Of a stretch of DNA of 64,000 nt, positions 1 to 11,499 are shown piece by piece (the first letter of the stretch is position 1; each line of letters starts with the position of its first letter). The notes below the pieces were generated by a model. That model saw only the letters and a program-made list of their open reading frames with translations, made no database searches and was not told where the DNA came from. The DNA is from Rhyzopertha dominica (Eukaryota; Arthropoda; Insecta; Coleoptera; Bostrichidae), in contig QCXZ01000138.1 of NCBI GenBank assembly GCA_025024175.1, positions 434,002-498,001 of the forward strand. Reading direction: 5' to 3'. The translations under genes and the position numbers were made by a program.

Positions 1-440
1 GACCCAGCAAGAAAAGTACTTTAAAAGCAACAATAATTATTTTTTATTAAATAAATCAAGTATCATGTTAGCTTATAAGAGTCCTGCCTTCTCAAAGAAG
101 AGCAATACTTCTTCCAAGGTAACCTGTAAAGATCTTCACCCTCAATAAATTCAGACCCAAATTCTTCAAACGTTTTGCCTCTCAGCGGTCCGCAGTTGGT
201 AAGGGAGGTGAATAATTCCTCCTCTTCTGAGCAGAACCTGCAGGTGCTACTCTCCACTATACCCATATTATATACATGTTTATTGAACCGGCAGTGTCCT
301 TTAAGGACACCCACCATTAATCGCAATTGAGAACGACTCTGGCTTAAAAATTTGCGTTCCTGAGCAGGCGTAGGTCCAGTGATAAAGGCCCTAGATTGTC
401 TCAGTTCCTGGTTTTTGTAAGATCTTCAGTGATTCGAATA
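1..440 (-). mobile_element. Decayed 3' end of a non-LTR retrotransposon (LINE) ORF2
   Basis: Read on the minus strand, the stretch translates to the RNase H tail and C-terminal zinc-knuckle region common in Jockey-like LINE ORF2 proteins. It has RQSRAFITGP, then SRSQLRLMVGVLKGHC, then a Cys pair in STCRFC with an acidic run after it. Stops interrupt the frame upstream of about 430, so this is a 5'-truncated dead copy, as is usual for LINEs. The clade is an inference; that it is a LINE C-terminus is fairly secure from the order of motifs. Confidence 0.7.
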
Positions 441-1214
441 TAACTCCCACGCAGCATTTTTTATTTTGCAATATTAAGCCATGTGGGAAACATTACTTTG
501 AGGCAAATACCATACAAAATAGCTAAGTACCTGAGATTATCAAACCCAGAAATGTATACAGGACATTGCTTCCGGTGTCCTTCTGCTTCGTTACTAGTGG
601 AAGAAGGTGGAGATATTTTTACTTCAAAACGACACGGAAGTTGATGATCAATCACATTATCGGTAAAGAAAGCTCATCTTCTGCCAATACTAATGAAACT
701 GGGCCTAATGGTTTATATTTATCTTCATCGTAGTTTTGATAGATGATGCAGCTAAAATTTGTATCTCTTTAGGGAGGTAATGGTCATTTTTTTTCTCCCT
801 GGCATTGGCTTGAAATTGAAATGCTTACTTTCTGATAGGCTCGTAAAAAATTTATTTCTTGATCCAGAAGACTCCCGTTTAAAGGCAGCTGGCTAATAAT
901 TTTTTGTTCCAAAAATCAAAAAACTCTTTAAAAGGCCAATATTTTCAACAAATGGAACCCTTGAGGAATATTTGCATACCAATACAACGGCGTATGAACG
1001 ACTTATTAAAAAATATAAAATGTTAACAATGTCCGGTAAAGGTGACCTACCAGTTTGGAACGTCAGTATCAGTACTGAGCCTAGAATTTGCATGGCTTTT
1101 CTTGCGATATGTTGCTAATTATTGTGGGCTTTCTGAAGGTCAAGTCACTCTAAATATTTTAGCCAGTCAAAACTCACACCGTGTTTCTTTTTTGCAATAT
1201 CCGGTTCTTTACAG
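441..1214. other. 5' flank of CAT-A
   Basis: No convincing coding sequence. The bases just before the CAT-A start (1205-1214) read as a pyrimidine-rich tract ending in CAG, directly followed by ATG at 1215. That is a likely 3' splice site, so CAT-A probably has an untranslated first exon further upstream. I could not place that exon or a promoter. Confidence 0.45.
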
Positions 1215-4200
1215 ATGGCCTGCAAGAACTTTTATGCAGCATTAACCAGAAAAAAGACCACCGGTCCGCTAGAGGAGGGCAAGTTGGCACGAGTGCTAAC
1301 GCTGCTGGATCTCACAGCTTTAGGGGTGGGTAGCACCCTCGGTCTCGGCGTCTACGTCTTAGCAGGATCAGTGGCCAAGTCAGAGGCAGGTCCTGCAACA
1401 TGTTTGTCGTTCCTTGTGGCAGCCGTCGCTTCTGCAGTAGCAGGTGAGAGAAATCGTTAAAGTAAACCAAAAGTGATGACTTCGGCTCAAATGTGGGTGA
1501 ATTAATACAGCTTCAGTTTGAGTATCCGGAAAAATGAAAATTGGGAGATTTTTAAAGTTGTCATAACTAATTCAAACCGTGCTATTCTTAAACTGTTGCA
1601 ACGTAGCTGGTAGCTTGCCTGTTTTAAAGACAACGTGTTCCAGAAATATTTTGACATCTGTTTGGATTACTTTAAAGTTCAGTAACTTTCACCAAACACT
1701 AAAAAATAATGTTTGGCTTTCCGAAAGATTAATGTACAATTTATCAGTACCTTCGTATTTTTTTAAATATCTACAGGGTGGACATAATTCGAGTTGGGGT
1801 TGGGTTCCCATAAGGTTCGGATGTAATTTGTATGTTATTTGTATCAAAAATAAACAGTAAAAAACTTGTGAATATTACATAAAACGGTCCCAGGTATAAA
1901 CCGCCTTCAGCCCTGCTAGAAAAGGTCTTGAAAATAAACATAAAACAGACCCCGAAATACATAGGTAATAGTGCAAAGGAATACATTACAACGGTATTAT
2001 CCTTGCACCCCAGAATGATACTAGAATGTTTAAAATAGGTCAGCTAAAGACTATTCAAATGACATTGAGTGATCAGGCAATAAAAGGGTTCGGCACCCTA
2101 ATACAAGCTTGTAAAATGTACATGACACTGTTTTAGATCCTCGGAAAATCAGTGCCGTTAGAAATGCGTTTTCAGGTATTAGTATTTTGCGAAAACTGTA
2201 AGCCGCTCGCTAAGAAAGGTCTCCCTAATATAATTTCCGATGTTGTGCAAAGACTCTCAGTGCACTTGTAAATACTATACTATAAGTACTCTGTACTTAT
2301 AGCGACCTGTCTGTCAATGTAAGATTTTCCTCACCTGCAAAGGAGTAGTGGATTTCCTTGGCATATAGATCTGAATTTTTGTTTGCTAGAACACAGACGT
2401 TGAATTGATGACTGCTTTAAATAAATAATGATTAAATATCTCTGCTCATATTCATATTATAAATATCGGTTGGTTAATCTCTAAAATAGGTTAGTGTTAT
2501 TTGTTTCGTTTTGCTCATGTAGAAATTAACAATATTCTGCGTTTAAGAACAGCGTTGGAAAGTTTATTTTGTTTGTCAAACGGGCATCGGTGTATTTCTA
2601 GCGCTAAAGTAATCATATATTTACCCTACGCACGAATAAAAAGTTTGCGGTAGTACAATCTTTAATGCCATGATGTCACCGGTACGTTTTCTTCATCATT
2701 TAACTTAAACGAGCTATTGTTCAGATAACTGTTATTGTCTGTTCCGTAACAAGTTAGCAATCTTTCAGAAAACATGTTGTCTGATATGATGGACGCTGAA
2801 AGCATTCACGCTCGTATAAAAGTTGCTGTTTTTTACCAAAAGACAAAATGAAGAATTCAGAAGTAAGTATTGATTTCTGAGACTGTTAAAAGTGCACTTG
2901 CAAATTTAGAAAACGGCGATTTCTGAAGGTTGCAACAACAATCTTAAATTAGTACGCTAAGTATTAAATAAACCATGGATTCTCCTTGCCACAAATAAGT
3001 GAATTAATTGAATCTGTTTCTGCGTAAAATGTTGAGTTTCAATTGTTCGTATGTAATAACTAACATCTTTTGTAAGCACGAATAACAAGCTGTTGGCAAT
3101 GTTTTACTATTTTCAGAGAAGGCCAGGTAAATCTTACTATTTTTTAAATTACATTAACTAAGTATGTGCAGCTCTATAAATTTTACTTATAAAGTTTAAT
3201 TAGGAAACCGCGTCTCCTTTTGAAAAATAACTTGTCGTGAAGTTTTAAAACAATATTCAAACTTTTACNAGTGGGCCGGATCCAATATCCGTAGTGCGCC
3301 TAAAAATCTGTGGAATTATATGAACTTGAAAAGAAACAATACAAACATTCCCGGAAATATGTTTTTCCAATAGCGGGAATTATTAGAAATAGATTGATTC
3401 TGATCATGTTACAACTCACTGTGAAGATATTTATGATACACCAGTACTCTTGCACAATTTTTTGATAAGTGAAAGTGATATTTACGCATCTGTGAAAAAA
3501 CTGAAAGCCAATTTCCCTGCAGGACCGGGCTGTATTCCAGCGTTTCTTGTGAAGCATTGTTTATCAAATGCTACGAATCTGTGCTCACTTGTACAGTTTG
3601 TATCGAGTGCTTTGGAAAGTGACAAGTTGATGTCATCTATATCTACGGTTCTGTCAAAGGCATTTGATGTTGTAAATCAGTCGCTTCTTGTTACAAAACT
3701 GAGTAATTGGGATTATGTGATGGATTGCTGAAACTATTCAGTTGTCTTTTATCCGACCGTTATCAATATGTTCAATATAACGGTCATCGCTCGCCCATCC
3801 AGTCGTGTAACGCAGGGGTCTAACTTGCGCCCTGTTTTATTTACTATTTATATGAACGTGGCATTCTCTAGAATTGCTTCAGACATTACTTATGATTATA
3901 CACTTGATGCTAATGTTATGCATCAAATGAAAGATCTGGATGTGGTTCTCGATGAGCGATTGTCATTGACGCACTATATACAGTATCTCTGTGTGTATGC
4001 TACTAGTATCATGTTTATGTTTAAATTATTACCTGGAAACATATCCTGTAGTTCTATTCTGTAGCCGATATGTACAGTTCTTATAATTCCAGGTCTCTGT
4101 TATGCGGAATTCGCTTCAAGGGTCCCAAAAGCCGGCTCAGCGTACGTCTACAGCTACGTAAGCGTAGGTGAATTCGTCGGCTACGTTATAGGATGGAATT

Positions 4201-7200
4201 TAATTTTGGAGTATATCATAGGTATGCAGTTGATTGAAAGGCGACCGACCTTCTCTTGTGTAAATATCACATTGCATGTAATGCAATTCCATTTGGCAGG
4301 TACGGCAAGCGTAGCCAGAGGCCTGAGCAACTACATCGACTTCTTGACCAACTACACAATGAGGCGGACCTTGACTGAGACGCTTCCTATTGACGTTAGC
4401 TTCTTGTCGTCGTATCCTGACTTTTTATCCTTTCTTCTTGTCTTGCTTTTGACAGGTAACGAAAAAATATCTAATTACATAATTTCGGAGCTGAATAAAG
4501 GTCCATTAATTAATGAGAAAAAAATGGGAATTCCACTTAATTCGCCAGTTCAAGTTCGTTTCTATAAATGCCCGAAGGGAAGTATGCAAGCTATGTATTA
4601 CCGGTAATTTCTAGTTTTATTACAACATTTACCTCTACTCGTATTGCCTATAAATAAAAGTGGAAATTCTCCTTCGACTTCTAGTAATTTGCCATTATTA
4701 CAGTACTTATAGGGAAAATAATTGATTATTAACGCTAGGCGCAAGGAAAATAAGGAGTAAGCTACTTTGGCGAATTCTTTACATAAAATATTATTGGTAC
4801 CTGAGTATATAGTATATACCGACAGAACATAATAAATCGAATCTCTCAAAACTTTGGTTTAACACAAAAAAAGTTTTGGGCTTCGCCAACTAAAATGATA
4901 TGCATTTATTAGTGATTATAGAACGAGCAAAGCCCGACGAAGGAGAAACAACATTAAGTTATGTCTCAGCTTCCCAAAGATTAAGAAAAGCAAGTTTGTG
5001 AGTTGTGCTATGCAAATTTCAGTGTTCTGTAAATAATTTTGATGTTGCAATACTGGTTAAACGTTTTTTTGTTTGGTTTTCAACAGCTCGTAATTGAAAC
5101 TGAGCAAGTTAAAAAAATAAATTTTATCAGAATCTAAAACCATCAGAGAAAATTTACCAAACGAATTCTGTGTGAAAGAATTTAACAAGTTTTGCGATGT
5201 GTTGGTGCGATTAAAAAAAAACTAATAAGACATCTAGTCATTCACTTGATTTTTAAAAACTAGACAGTCACGGGGAAAAAGTTTAAAAACATTTTTTCGA
5301 ATTTTTGTAATTCTTTATGTTCTCACAATTAGATATTTGGCCGGTTCTAACCTGACCTGACCTATGGCTTGTAAAAATAAAATGGTCATGTTCATCATCA
5401 GCGTATAAAACTGCACTCTTCTGTCAGGATCATCTTTATTTATAGTTACCTCATGGAGAAGGTATATTTTGTAGAGTTTGTATTTGTTATTTTGTAATAA
5501 TTGACCAATATTATAGTGCAAAGAAATAGGTTGCAGGGTTGATTGATACCTTGGGGTACCTTTTACATGTTCAGTTTCTTTATTTTTATTTAACTTTATT
5601 AAACCATATAAAAAACATCAGGTCATTCGAGGATTAAATGAAATTCAAATCCGCAAAAACTAGCTTGGTTGTCATTAAACAAATACGCTGCCATCAAAAT
5701 GCGTTGCCATACAACACCAAAAAGTATGAAAAATAATTTGCAAAAAACATTTTGCTGGAAAGTTTGCTTATTCCATCATAATTTTGACTAACCCTGTAGG
5801 TGTACAGCTTTATTGCCGGTAAATAACCTTAATAGATTACACCAAGGTCTTATTAATTTAACTGCACTGACCGTCTCAAATAACTATTCGATGACTTTTA
5901 GTTGGACGTACGCACCATTATTAACTAGGAGACACAAATCAATGTAAATTGAATGTAATAAACGCCTTGCTGTTAAATGTTTGAACCCAATATATCAAAA
6001 GTAAATTTGCTAAAGAGATTTATTAATTCTGTCTATATATATAAAATTCGAGTTGTCTATAGCTAAAAATAACTGGTTTTTTATAGTAGAACCAAAAAGC
6101 TAACATTTTCTTCTAAAACAATACTTTATTATATAATATAATGTTTTTCTGCAGTATTACTTTCTATTGGTGTGAAAGAATCTACAAGTCTGAACAACAT
6201 CTTCACATCCCTCAACATGACCACAATCATAATTGTAATTGTGGCAGGTTCAATAAAAGGTAATTAGGTATTACAACTTTGATTCATTTTTAGTAATCTA
6301 GAAAATAATAGTATGCTAGGTTTCTTATGGTGTACTGAATCCAATATCTATTTATTCATCGCTATTAATCGCCTGTGTATTAAAAATAAATTATTTATTG
6401 ACTTGTGATTCCTTTAATTATGAACTTTAGTTAAAATGTTTTTTCCTCTGGCTTCAGAAATATTATAATATGAATAAATTGCTGATATTTTTTAGGCACT
6501 TAAATGCCTTTAATTTTTAGGAATGGCTACAGAGTAATTATATAATTCACGAACAACTCAAGCATACGAAAATGAATAGACGACCAAGATATTGTAAATT
6601 AACACAAAATCTAATTCACGGATTCAGTATTCTTTAAGATACAACAAGCGTGTTGTCAAAACGTATTCTTATGCGAAGTATTCGATACCAGTACTGGATA
6701 CATATATTGAATGCAAGTGTTCGATACAAGTATTCGATACGTGCATTCGATACAAGTATTCGATGCAATTATTACACTTATTCGATGGAAGTACTTCTAT
6801 TACCTACTGATATAATATATGTACCTTTTGCAAAAGCTGACGTCCAAAACTGGTTCATTCCGAAGGAATCAATACCATCATCAGTTCAAAATGCTGGTAA
6901 CGGTGGCTTCCTACCGTTTGGCGTATCAGGAGTAATGGCAGGAGCAGCAAAATGCTTTTACGGATTCGTCGGTTTCGACACTGTTGCAACCACTGGGGAG
7001 GAAGCTAAGAACCCGCAGAGGAACATTCCTCTGGCCATAGTTATCTCGCTATTTGTTGTACTGTTGTCGTACTTCGGCATTTCGACGGTACTTACTATGA
7101 TATGGCCATATTATGATCAGGTAAAGTAATTTTTGTTTGGGAGGTAGTAGTTTCATAGTACTGTTCATTAGAAATTAAAATAAATAATTAAAAGGTAAAA

Positions 7201-10200
7201 ACAGTGTAGTCTATTCTCGTAGCAGAGCTTTATGAGCTAATAGAAAAAGTATATTAAGGTCAAAATTGTATGTCTTTTCCACACTCTTCAATTTCTGTTT
7301 TATTCAATATAAAATAATGTTTTGTTAAAAATAGATATTACACTATAATGATTTAGAACATGAACACGATGTGGAAATTACTTTTTCCATTTTTAGATGG
7401 CATACAACTATCTATTATTTAGATAATGATTCTGGGGTTTCCCATAATAACTGTAGTTAGATATACCTGTTTGTGTTTTAAATGATATGTTTGGATCAAA
7501 TTTGTATAATCCAACTTTCTACAAGAAATATGCTTATTCGAAAAAAAAGATATCATATAATTTGCATGGGAACAGTTATTTCGAAAATATCAGTTTGGAA
7601 AGGCGGTCAAGATTGTAATACAGCAAGATTTGCCCTGCAAGATCACCGGACCTAACTTCACCCGACTACTTTTGTGGGGAGACTTAAGATATAAAATTTC
7701 CACCGAACAAATTTTTACGTTACTCGCATTTGGGTCGATAAGAAGAAAAAAAAAGCGATTAAAATTTTTCTATTTGTGTTAATTTTTTGGTGGAATTTTT
7801 TTTAGTAACGCATATTAATTGTTGGTATTACTCGAGCGACTTTATTAAGATTAGATCTACATTCAGTCCCTGAACGTTGGAATATGTTTTGCCCTCAATA
7901 TATCTTTGATATATTTCCTTATCAGCATTCAAATTTAATTAAAAGAAACTCCATTAGTGAGCTGCTTATGCGCTGTATTGAAATTTTTAGCTTTAGATAA
8001 GTTTTTCTATCGACTTCTAGAATCAAAAGTAGACTACCCTTTGTACAAGAGAAGCGTTACCATAATACTTTATATAATTTTAGGACCCAAATGCTCCGTT
8101 TCCTTACGTATTCGAACAAATAGGATGGCCAGCAATCAAGTGGATAGTAAACATAGGTGCAATATTTGCTCTCTGCACCAGTTTGCTAGGCTGTATGTTT
8201 CCGCTGCCCAGGATAATATATGCAATGTCCAGTGATGGACTTATTTTCAAATTTTTGTCCAAAATAAGCCCAAGGACGAAAACACCTTTCATAGCGACTA
8301 TACTTTCTGGACTTTTGGCAGGTACAAATTATTTAACAAAAGTTAACTTTCACTAAATTCCTTTTTCTTTTTTGTAGGTGTAATGGCCACAATTTTTGAC
8401 GTCCAGCAGTTGATAGATATGATGTCCATTGGGACTCTTTTAGCTTACACTGTTGTAGCTCTCTGTGTATTAATTTTACGGTAAGGATGTGTACACTCTC
8501 ACATTAAAACGAATGTGATTTTATTACCGTATTTTACAATGATTGAAGATTTTAGATACGAAGTAAGTAGTAAAGAGTTTGACTATACCAGCTTTGAACT
8601 AAAGAAGGAAGATGAAGAAATAGAAATAACATTAGTGGATTTGTTCAGGAACCTATTTAATATGAATAACAATAAATACCCAGATTCTAGCACCTACAAC
8701 ATTACCAAATGGAGCATATTCATTTTCAGTAAGTAAAATATGGTGATGTTGATAACGATGCTGTTAGACTAATTAAGTTGCTGTGAGATATTGAAATGTA
8801 GTCAAAACTTTGGTAAAGTACTTTTGTATTTTATTTTATTTCTCTTAAACAATACCCGTAAAATCCGTTAAACAATTTCACTTCTATTTACTGTAAGTAC
8901 TTAAGATTTTCTTAACTTCCAAGTTGCAAGTCTGAAGCCAAGAAGAACCAATAAACAAAGAAGACGGCACAAGCCTCCAACGATACAAGTGAAGCAAATA
9001 AAAATTGTTATTTTCAATATTGTATTAAGTTCGAGTATTATCTTGGAGACAATTGACGATGGTCTAAAATAACCTTTTCACATTCCGTTTTAATTGTTCT
9101 AGGTATTCTAAGTGCGTGCCTCTGTATTTACATAATTCATGGAGGGGAGCTCATAATTGGCGAAAATCCGTTCCATATAACTTTGTTGATTATATTAATC
9201 ATTGTAATGATTGTCGTATTGGTTGTTATTTCCAGACAACCAACTGCTGATTTGGACATAGCTTTTAAGGTACAGTATTCATTGATTATTGCATTTAGAA
9301 AGGTACAAAGATATTTTCGTTTTCACAACCATGACTCCTGAAACAATTCGGACAATTTGATAAATTACAAATAAACCTAAAGAGCGCATTAATTGTAAAG
9401 ATGTCGTTGTCAGTATATAATGATACACAGATGTTTTCGTGTGCACAACTGACAAATTTAGTATGAAAAATAAATACGGTCTCTTATGGCGATAGCGCGT
9501 CTGGGCATAAACCAGAAAACCTTGGTTCGAATCTCGGTGAGAGCAAAGATATTTTTCAACATAATTTTTTTTTAGTTGCACCCCCGAAAAAATGTAACAA
9601 CTTGCGTTATCGAGGTTTCTAATGAAAAAATTTAAGAGTAATAGCTGATATACGAAGAAGTGTCAAATCGCCAGGTTGACCAACCAAATCCTAAATTCGC
9701 AGTTAACTTAATTAGTTATTGAAAAATTAATTTAAGTTACACGGCATGAATAGGCGATAACGAGCACTTTGAGAAAATATGTATGTGCTTACTAGTAGTT
9801 ACAGGGTTACAAATAAAAAAATATACGTTATTTTATGGGCTGTGTTAGGATTTTAAAAAACGAATACATTTAGTTCGAAAATGTAATGGATTACTTTTAT
9901 TACTATTGGTTATCCAAACTAAAAATATCTTGATCATCTTCAGCTTTATTTTCTTTGTCAATTTCATCGTCGTCATTCTCGTATACGATGTGGTAAGCAA
10001 TATAATATCTTCACTGCTAAGGATGTAGGATGTCCTAAATCATGGCAGTCTCAATTTGACGGTATATAATTCCTTTCTATTTCCGTTAGATTAAAAAACG
10101 TGCATTTAACAATACTTGCATTATGTCACATCGACGAAACAAATTTTTTTGATGCAACGATGTCCATTAAGATGAGTCTTGAGTAGGGCTGAACAAATTA

Positions 10201-11396
10201 TCGATACTTACTTAAAGTATCGATACCTTAGTCGATATCGAGTATCGATATCATCTTGTCGTGGTATTCAAGTATCGAAAGTACTCAAAGGGATCGAAGT
10301 ATTGAAAGTATTTAAAAGTATTGAAAATATCAAAGTTGTAGTATAATGGACTCCGGTTTGTGGATCGCAGTGCAATCAAAGAACGACACTTGCAGGAAAT
10401 TTATATTGAAAACTGTATAGAAATAAGTATAAAAATTATATGCAAACATAAGAAGCCTCATGGCCTCACTGAAACTATACAAAGTTGAAAAAGTACTTAT
10501 TAAAATAATTGCACCGTCCAGAATATTGGCAGCATCAAAGGTATTGAAAGTATCGAAATATCTGAATAGCTTAAAGTATAAGATCCTGTTTCTTTTATTT
10601 TATTATTCCAGTATTCAATAATTTAACCATTGATTATGATACCACACCGGTATCGAATGTTGATACCTGTCTAATGGTATCACCCAGTCATAATCTTGAG
10701 CCGAAATCCTTATTTTTTTAATTAATTTAACCTTGCTCTTTCAAAGAGTACATTTTGTCAAAAATGTGCTGCCTATAGCTTTGTCAACGTCACTGGATGC
10801 TTTGATATTGTAGAATAAAATCGTGAATTTCTGAATCTTTGTCATAACTTTTGGCATAAAATTAGTTTTTTTCAATTAAGGTACCTGGATTCAGTTTTAG
10901 ATTCACGATGACGCAACATTGAGCGTTCTGGCTCGCATACTATTTGTACCACACGAATGCTATCTTATTTGTAGTAATATCTAAGTATTAATTTTGAAGT
11001 TGACAATATTTGATTAAGCGGTTTAGTAATTATATTTTTACACATATTCGAAACGTAAAATTTTAATTGGTTATTTTAGGTTCCTTTAGTTCCTCTTATT
11101 CCATGTCTGAGTGTAGTCATCAATCTTTACCTTATGCTGGAACTGGACTTCCATACGTGGATTAGATTCAGCATTTGGCTGATAATTGGTAAGTAAGTTA
11201 TGTCTTGTGCTAATTTTTTGTTTACAAGCAACGATCTATAGGCTTCGCTATATACATTTTCTACGGAATACCACATAGCGAAGAAGGCATTAAAAATTTG
11301 GCGATTAAACAAACGAAACGACCTAGTTCTGCACCCACGGCATCTGTCCATTCAGACAAGAGGATAGAGTGTGAGAAGGAGACGACAAAAGTGTAA
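1215..11396 (+). CDS. CAT-A: cationic amino acid transporter (SLC7 / slimfast type), 615 aa
   Basis: Coding exons: 1215-1443, 4093-4221, 4300-4455, 6155-6259, 6837-7120, 8084-8321, 8378-8480, 8556-8728, 9103-9269, 11080-11188, 11242-11396. They total 1848 nt, giving 615 aa and a TAA stop. All junctions are GT-AG and phases agree. The protein is a multi-pass plasma-membrane permease (about 14 helices in this family) for arginine, lysine and ornithine. Family signatures: [19 protein letters not shown] in helix 1, [18 protein letters not shown] with the following conserved Glu in helix 3, and [16 protein letters not shown] around residue 250. The second half has the typical [10 protein letters not shown] and [11 protein letters not shown]. 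The C-terminal tail is short and ends in a Lys/Glu-rich stretch. Compared with CAT-B and CAT-C, exon 8084-8321 is undivided. Introns carry LINE, mariner and tRNA-like debris, but the frame is intact. Family assignment is secure; substrate is inferred from family. Confidence 0.93.
3410..4065 (+). mobile_element. LINE reverse transcriptase relic in CAT-A intron 1
   Basis: Frame-broken reverse transcriptase of Jockey/CR1 type. Visible blocks in order are a [24 protein letters not shown] palm entry, [16 protein letters not shown], then SDRYQYV, and after frameshifts [20 protein letters not shown], the thumb region. At least two frameshifts and an internal deletion around the catalytic centre show it is dead. 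Same strand as the host gene. It ends about 30 bp before the CAT-A exon 2 acceptor. Confidence 0.75.
4456..6154. other. CAT-A intron 3
   Basis: About 1.7 kb of AT-rich intron. I see no further coding exon between the GTAACG donor at 4456 and the CTGCAG acceptor ending at 6154. A few stretches, such as 5600-5800, have the look of degenerate transposon sequence, but I could not assign them. Confidence 0.4.
6650..6800. repeat. Degenerate short tandem repeat ATTCGATACAAGT
   Basis: Roughly ten imperfect copies of a 13-15 nt unit built on (G)TATTCGATAC, ending about 35 bp before the acceptor of CAT-A exon 5 (exon starts 6837). The unit resembles the GTATCGATAC-rich block at 10190-10680. Confidence 0.7.
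7590..7740 (+). mobile_element. Mariner-type transposase scrap in CAT-A intron 5
   Basis: Translates to [12 protein letters not shown] followed by a stop and a short related tail, matching the [16 protein letters not shown] block just before the third catalytic acid in mariner-type DDE transposases. Only this C-terminal block is visible. It is a dead fragment related to those at 20360, 24201, 37790 and 54061. Confidence 0.6.
9480..9545 (+). other. tRNA-like element (SINE head or tRNA pseudogene)
   Basis: Lies in CAT-A intron 9. It has a near-consensus A box (TGGCGATAGCGCG) and a B box (GGTTCGAATCT). A perfect 5-bp anticodon stem (TCTGG/CCAGA) flanks a 7-nt loop with ATA at the anticodon position. 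The acceptor arms at the two ends can pair over 6 of 7 positions. The D arm is several bases short, and position 33 is C rather than T, so a working tRNA is unlikely. A tRNA-derived SINE promoter is the better reading. Confidence 0.55.
10185..10690. mobile_element. Remnant rich in TATCGATA palindromes, probably hAT-derived non-autonomous element
   Basis: In CAT-A intron 9. It begins with TAGGGCTGAACAA, a hAT-like end, and holds many copies of GTATCGATAC and GTATTGAAAGTAT variants in both orientations. A matching right terminus is not clear. No coding capacity. Confidence 0.45.
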
Positions 11397-11493
11397 TATG
11401 TTTTTGAAATATTTTTTATCGTTAGATGTAAACAATGCAATATGATTTTGTGATGTTATTATAAATAATCAATACTTTATAATGCTAGTGTAA

Positions 11494-11499
11494 AATAAA
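11494..11499 (+). terminator. Polyadenylation signal AATAAA of CAT-A
   Basis: Canonical hexamer about 98 nt after the CAT-A stop, in an AT-rich 3' region. It is the first AATAAA downstream. Confidence 0.6.

Noticed and set aside
9480..9545. Functional tRNA gene
   Set aside because: The D arm is too short and position 33 is C; called tRNA-like instead.
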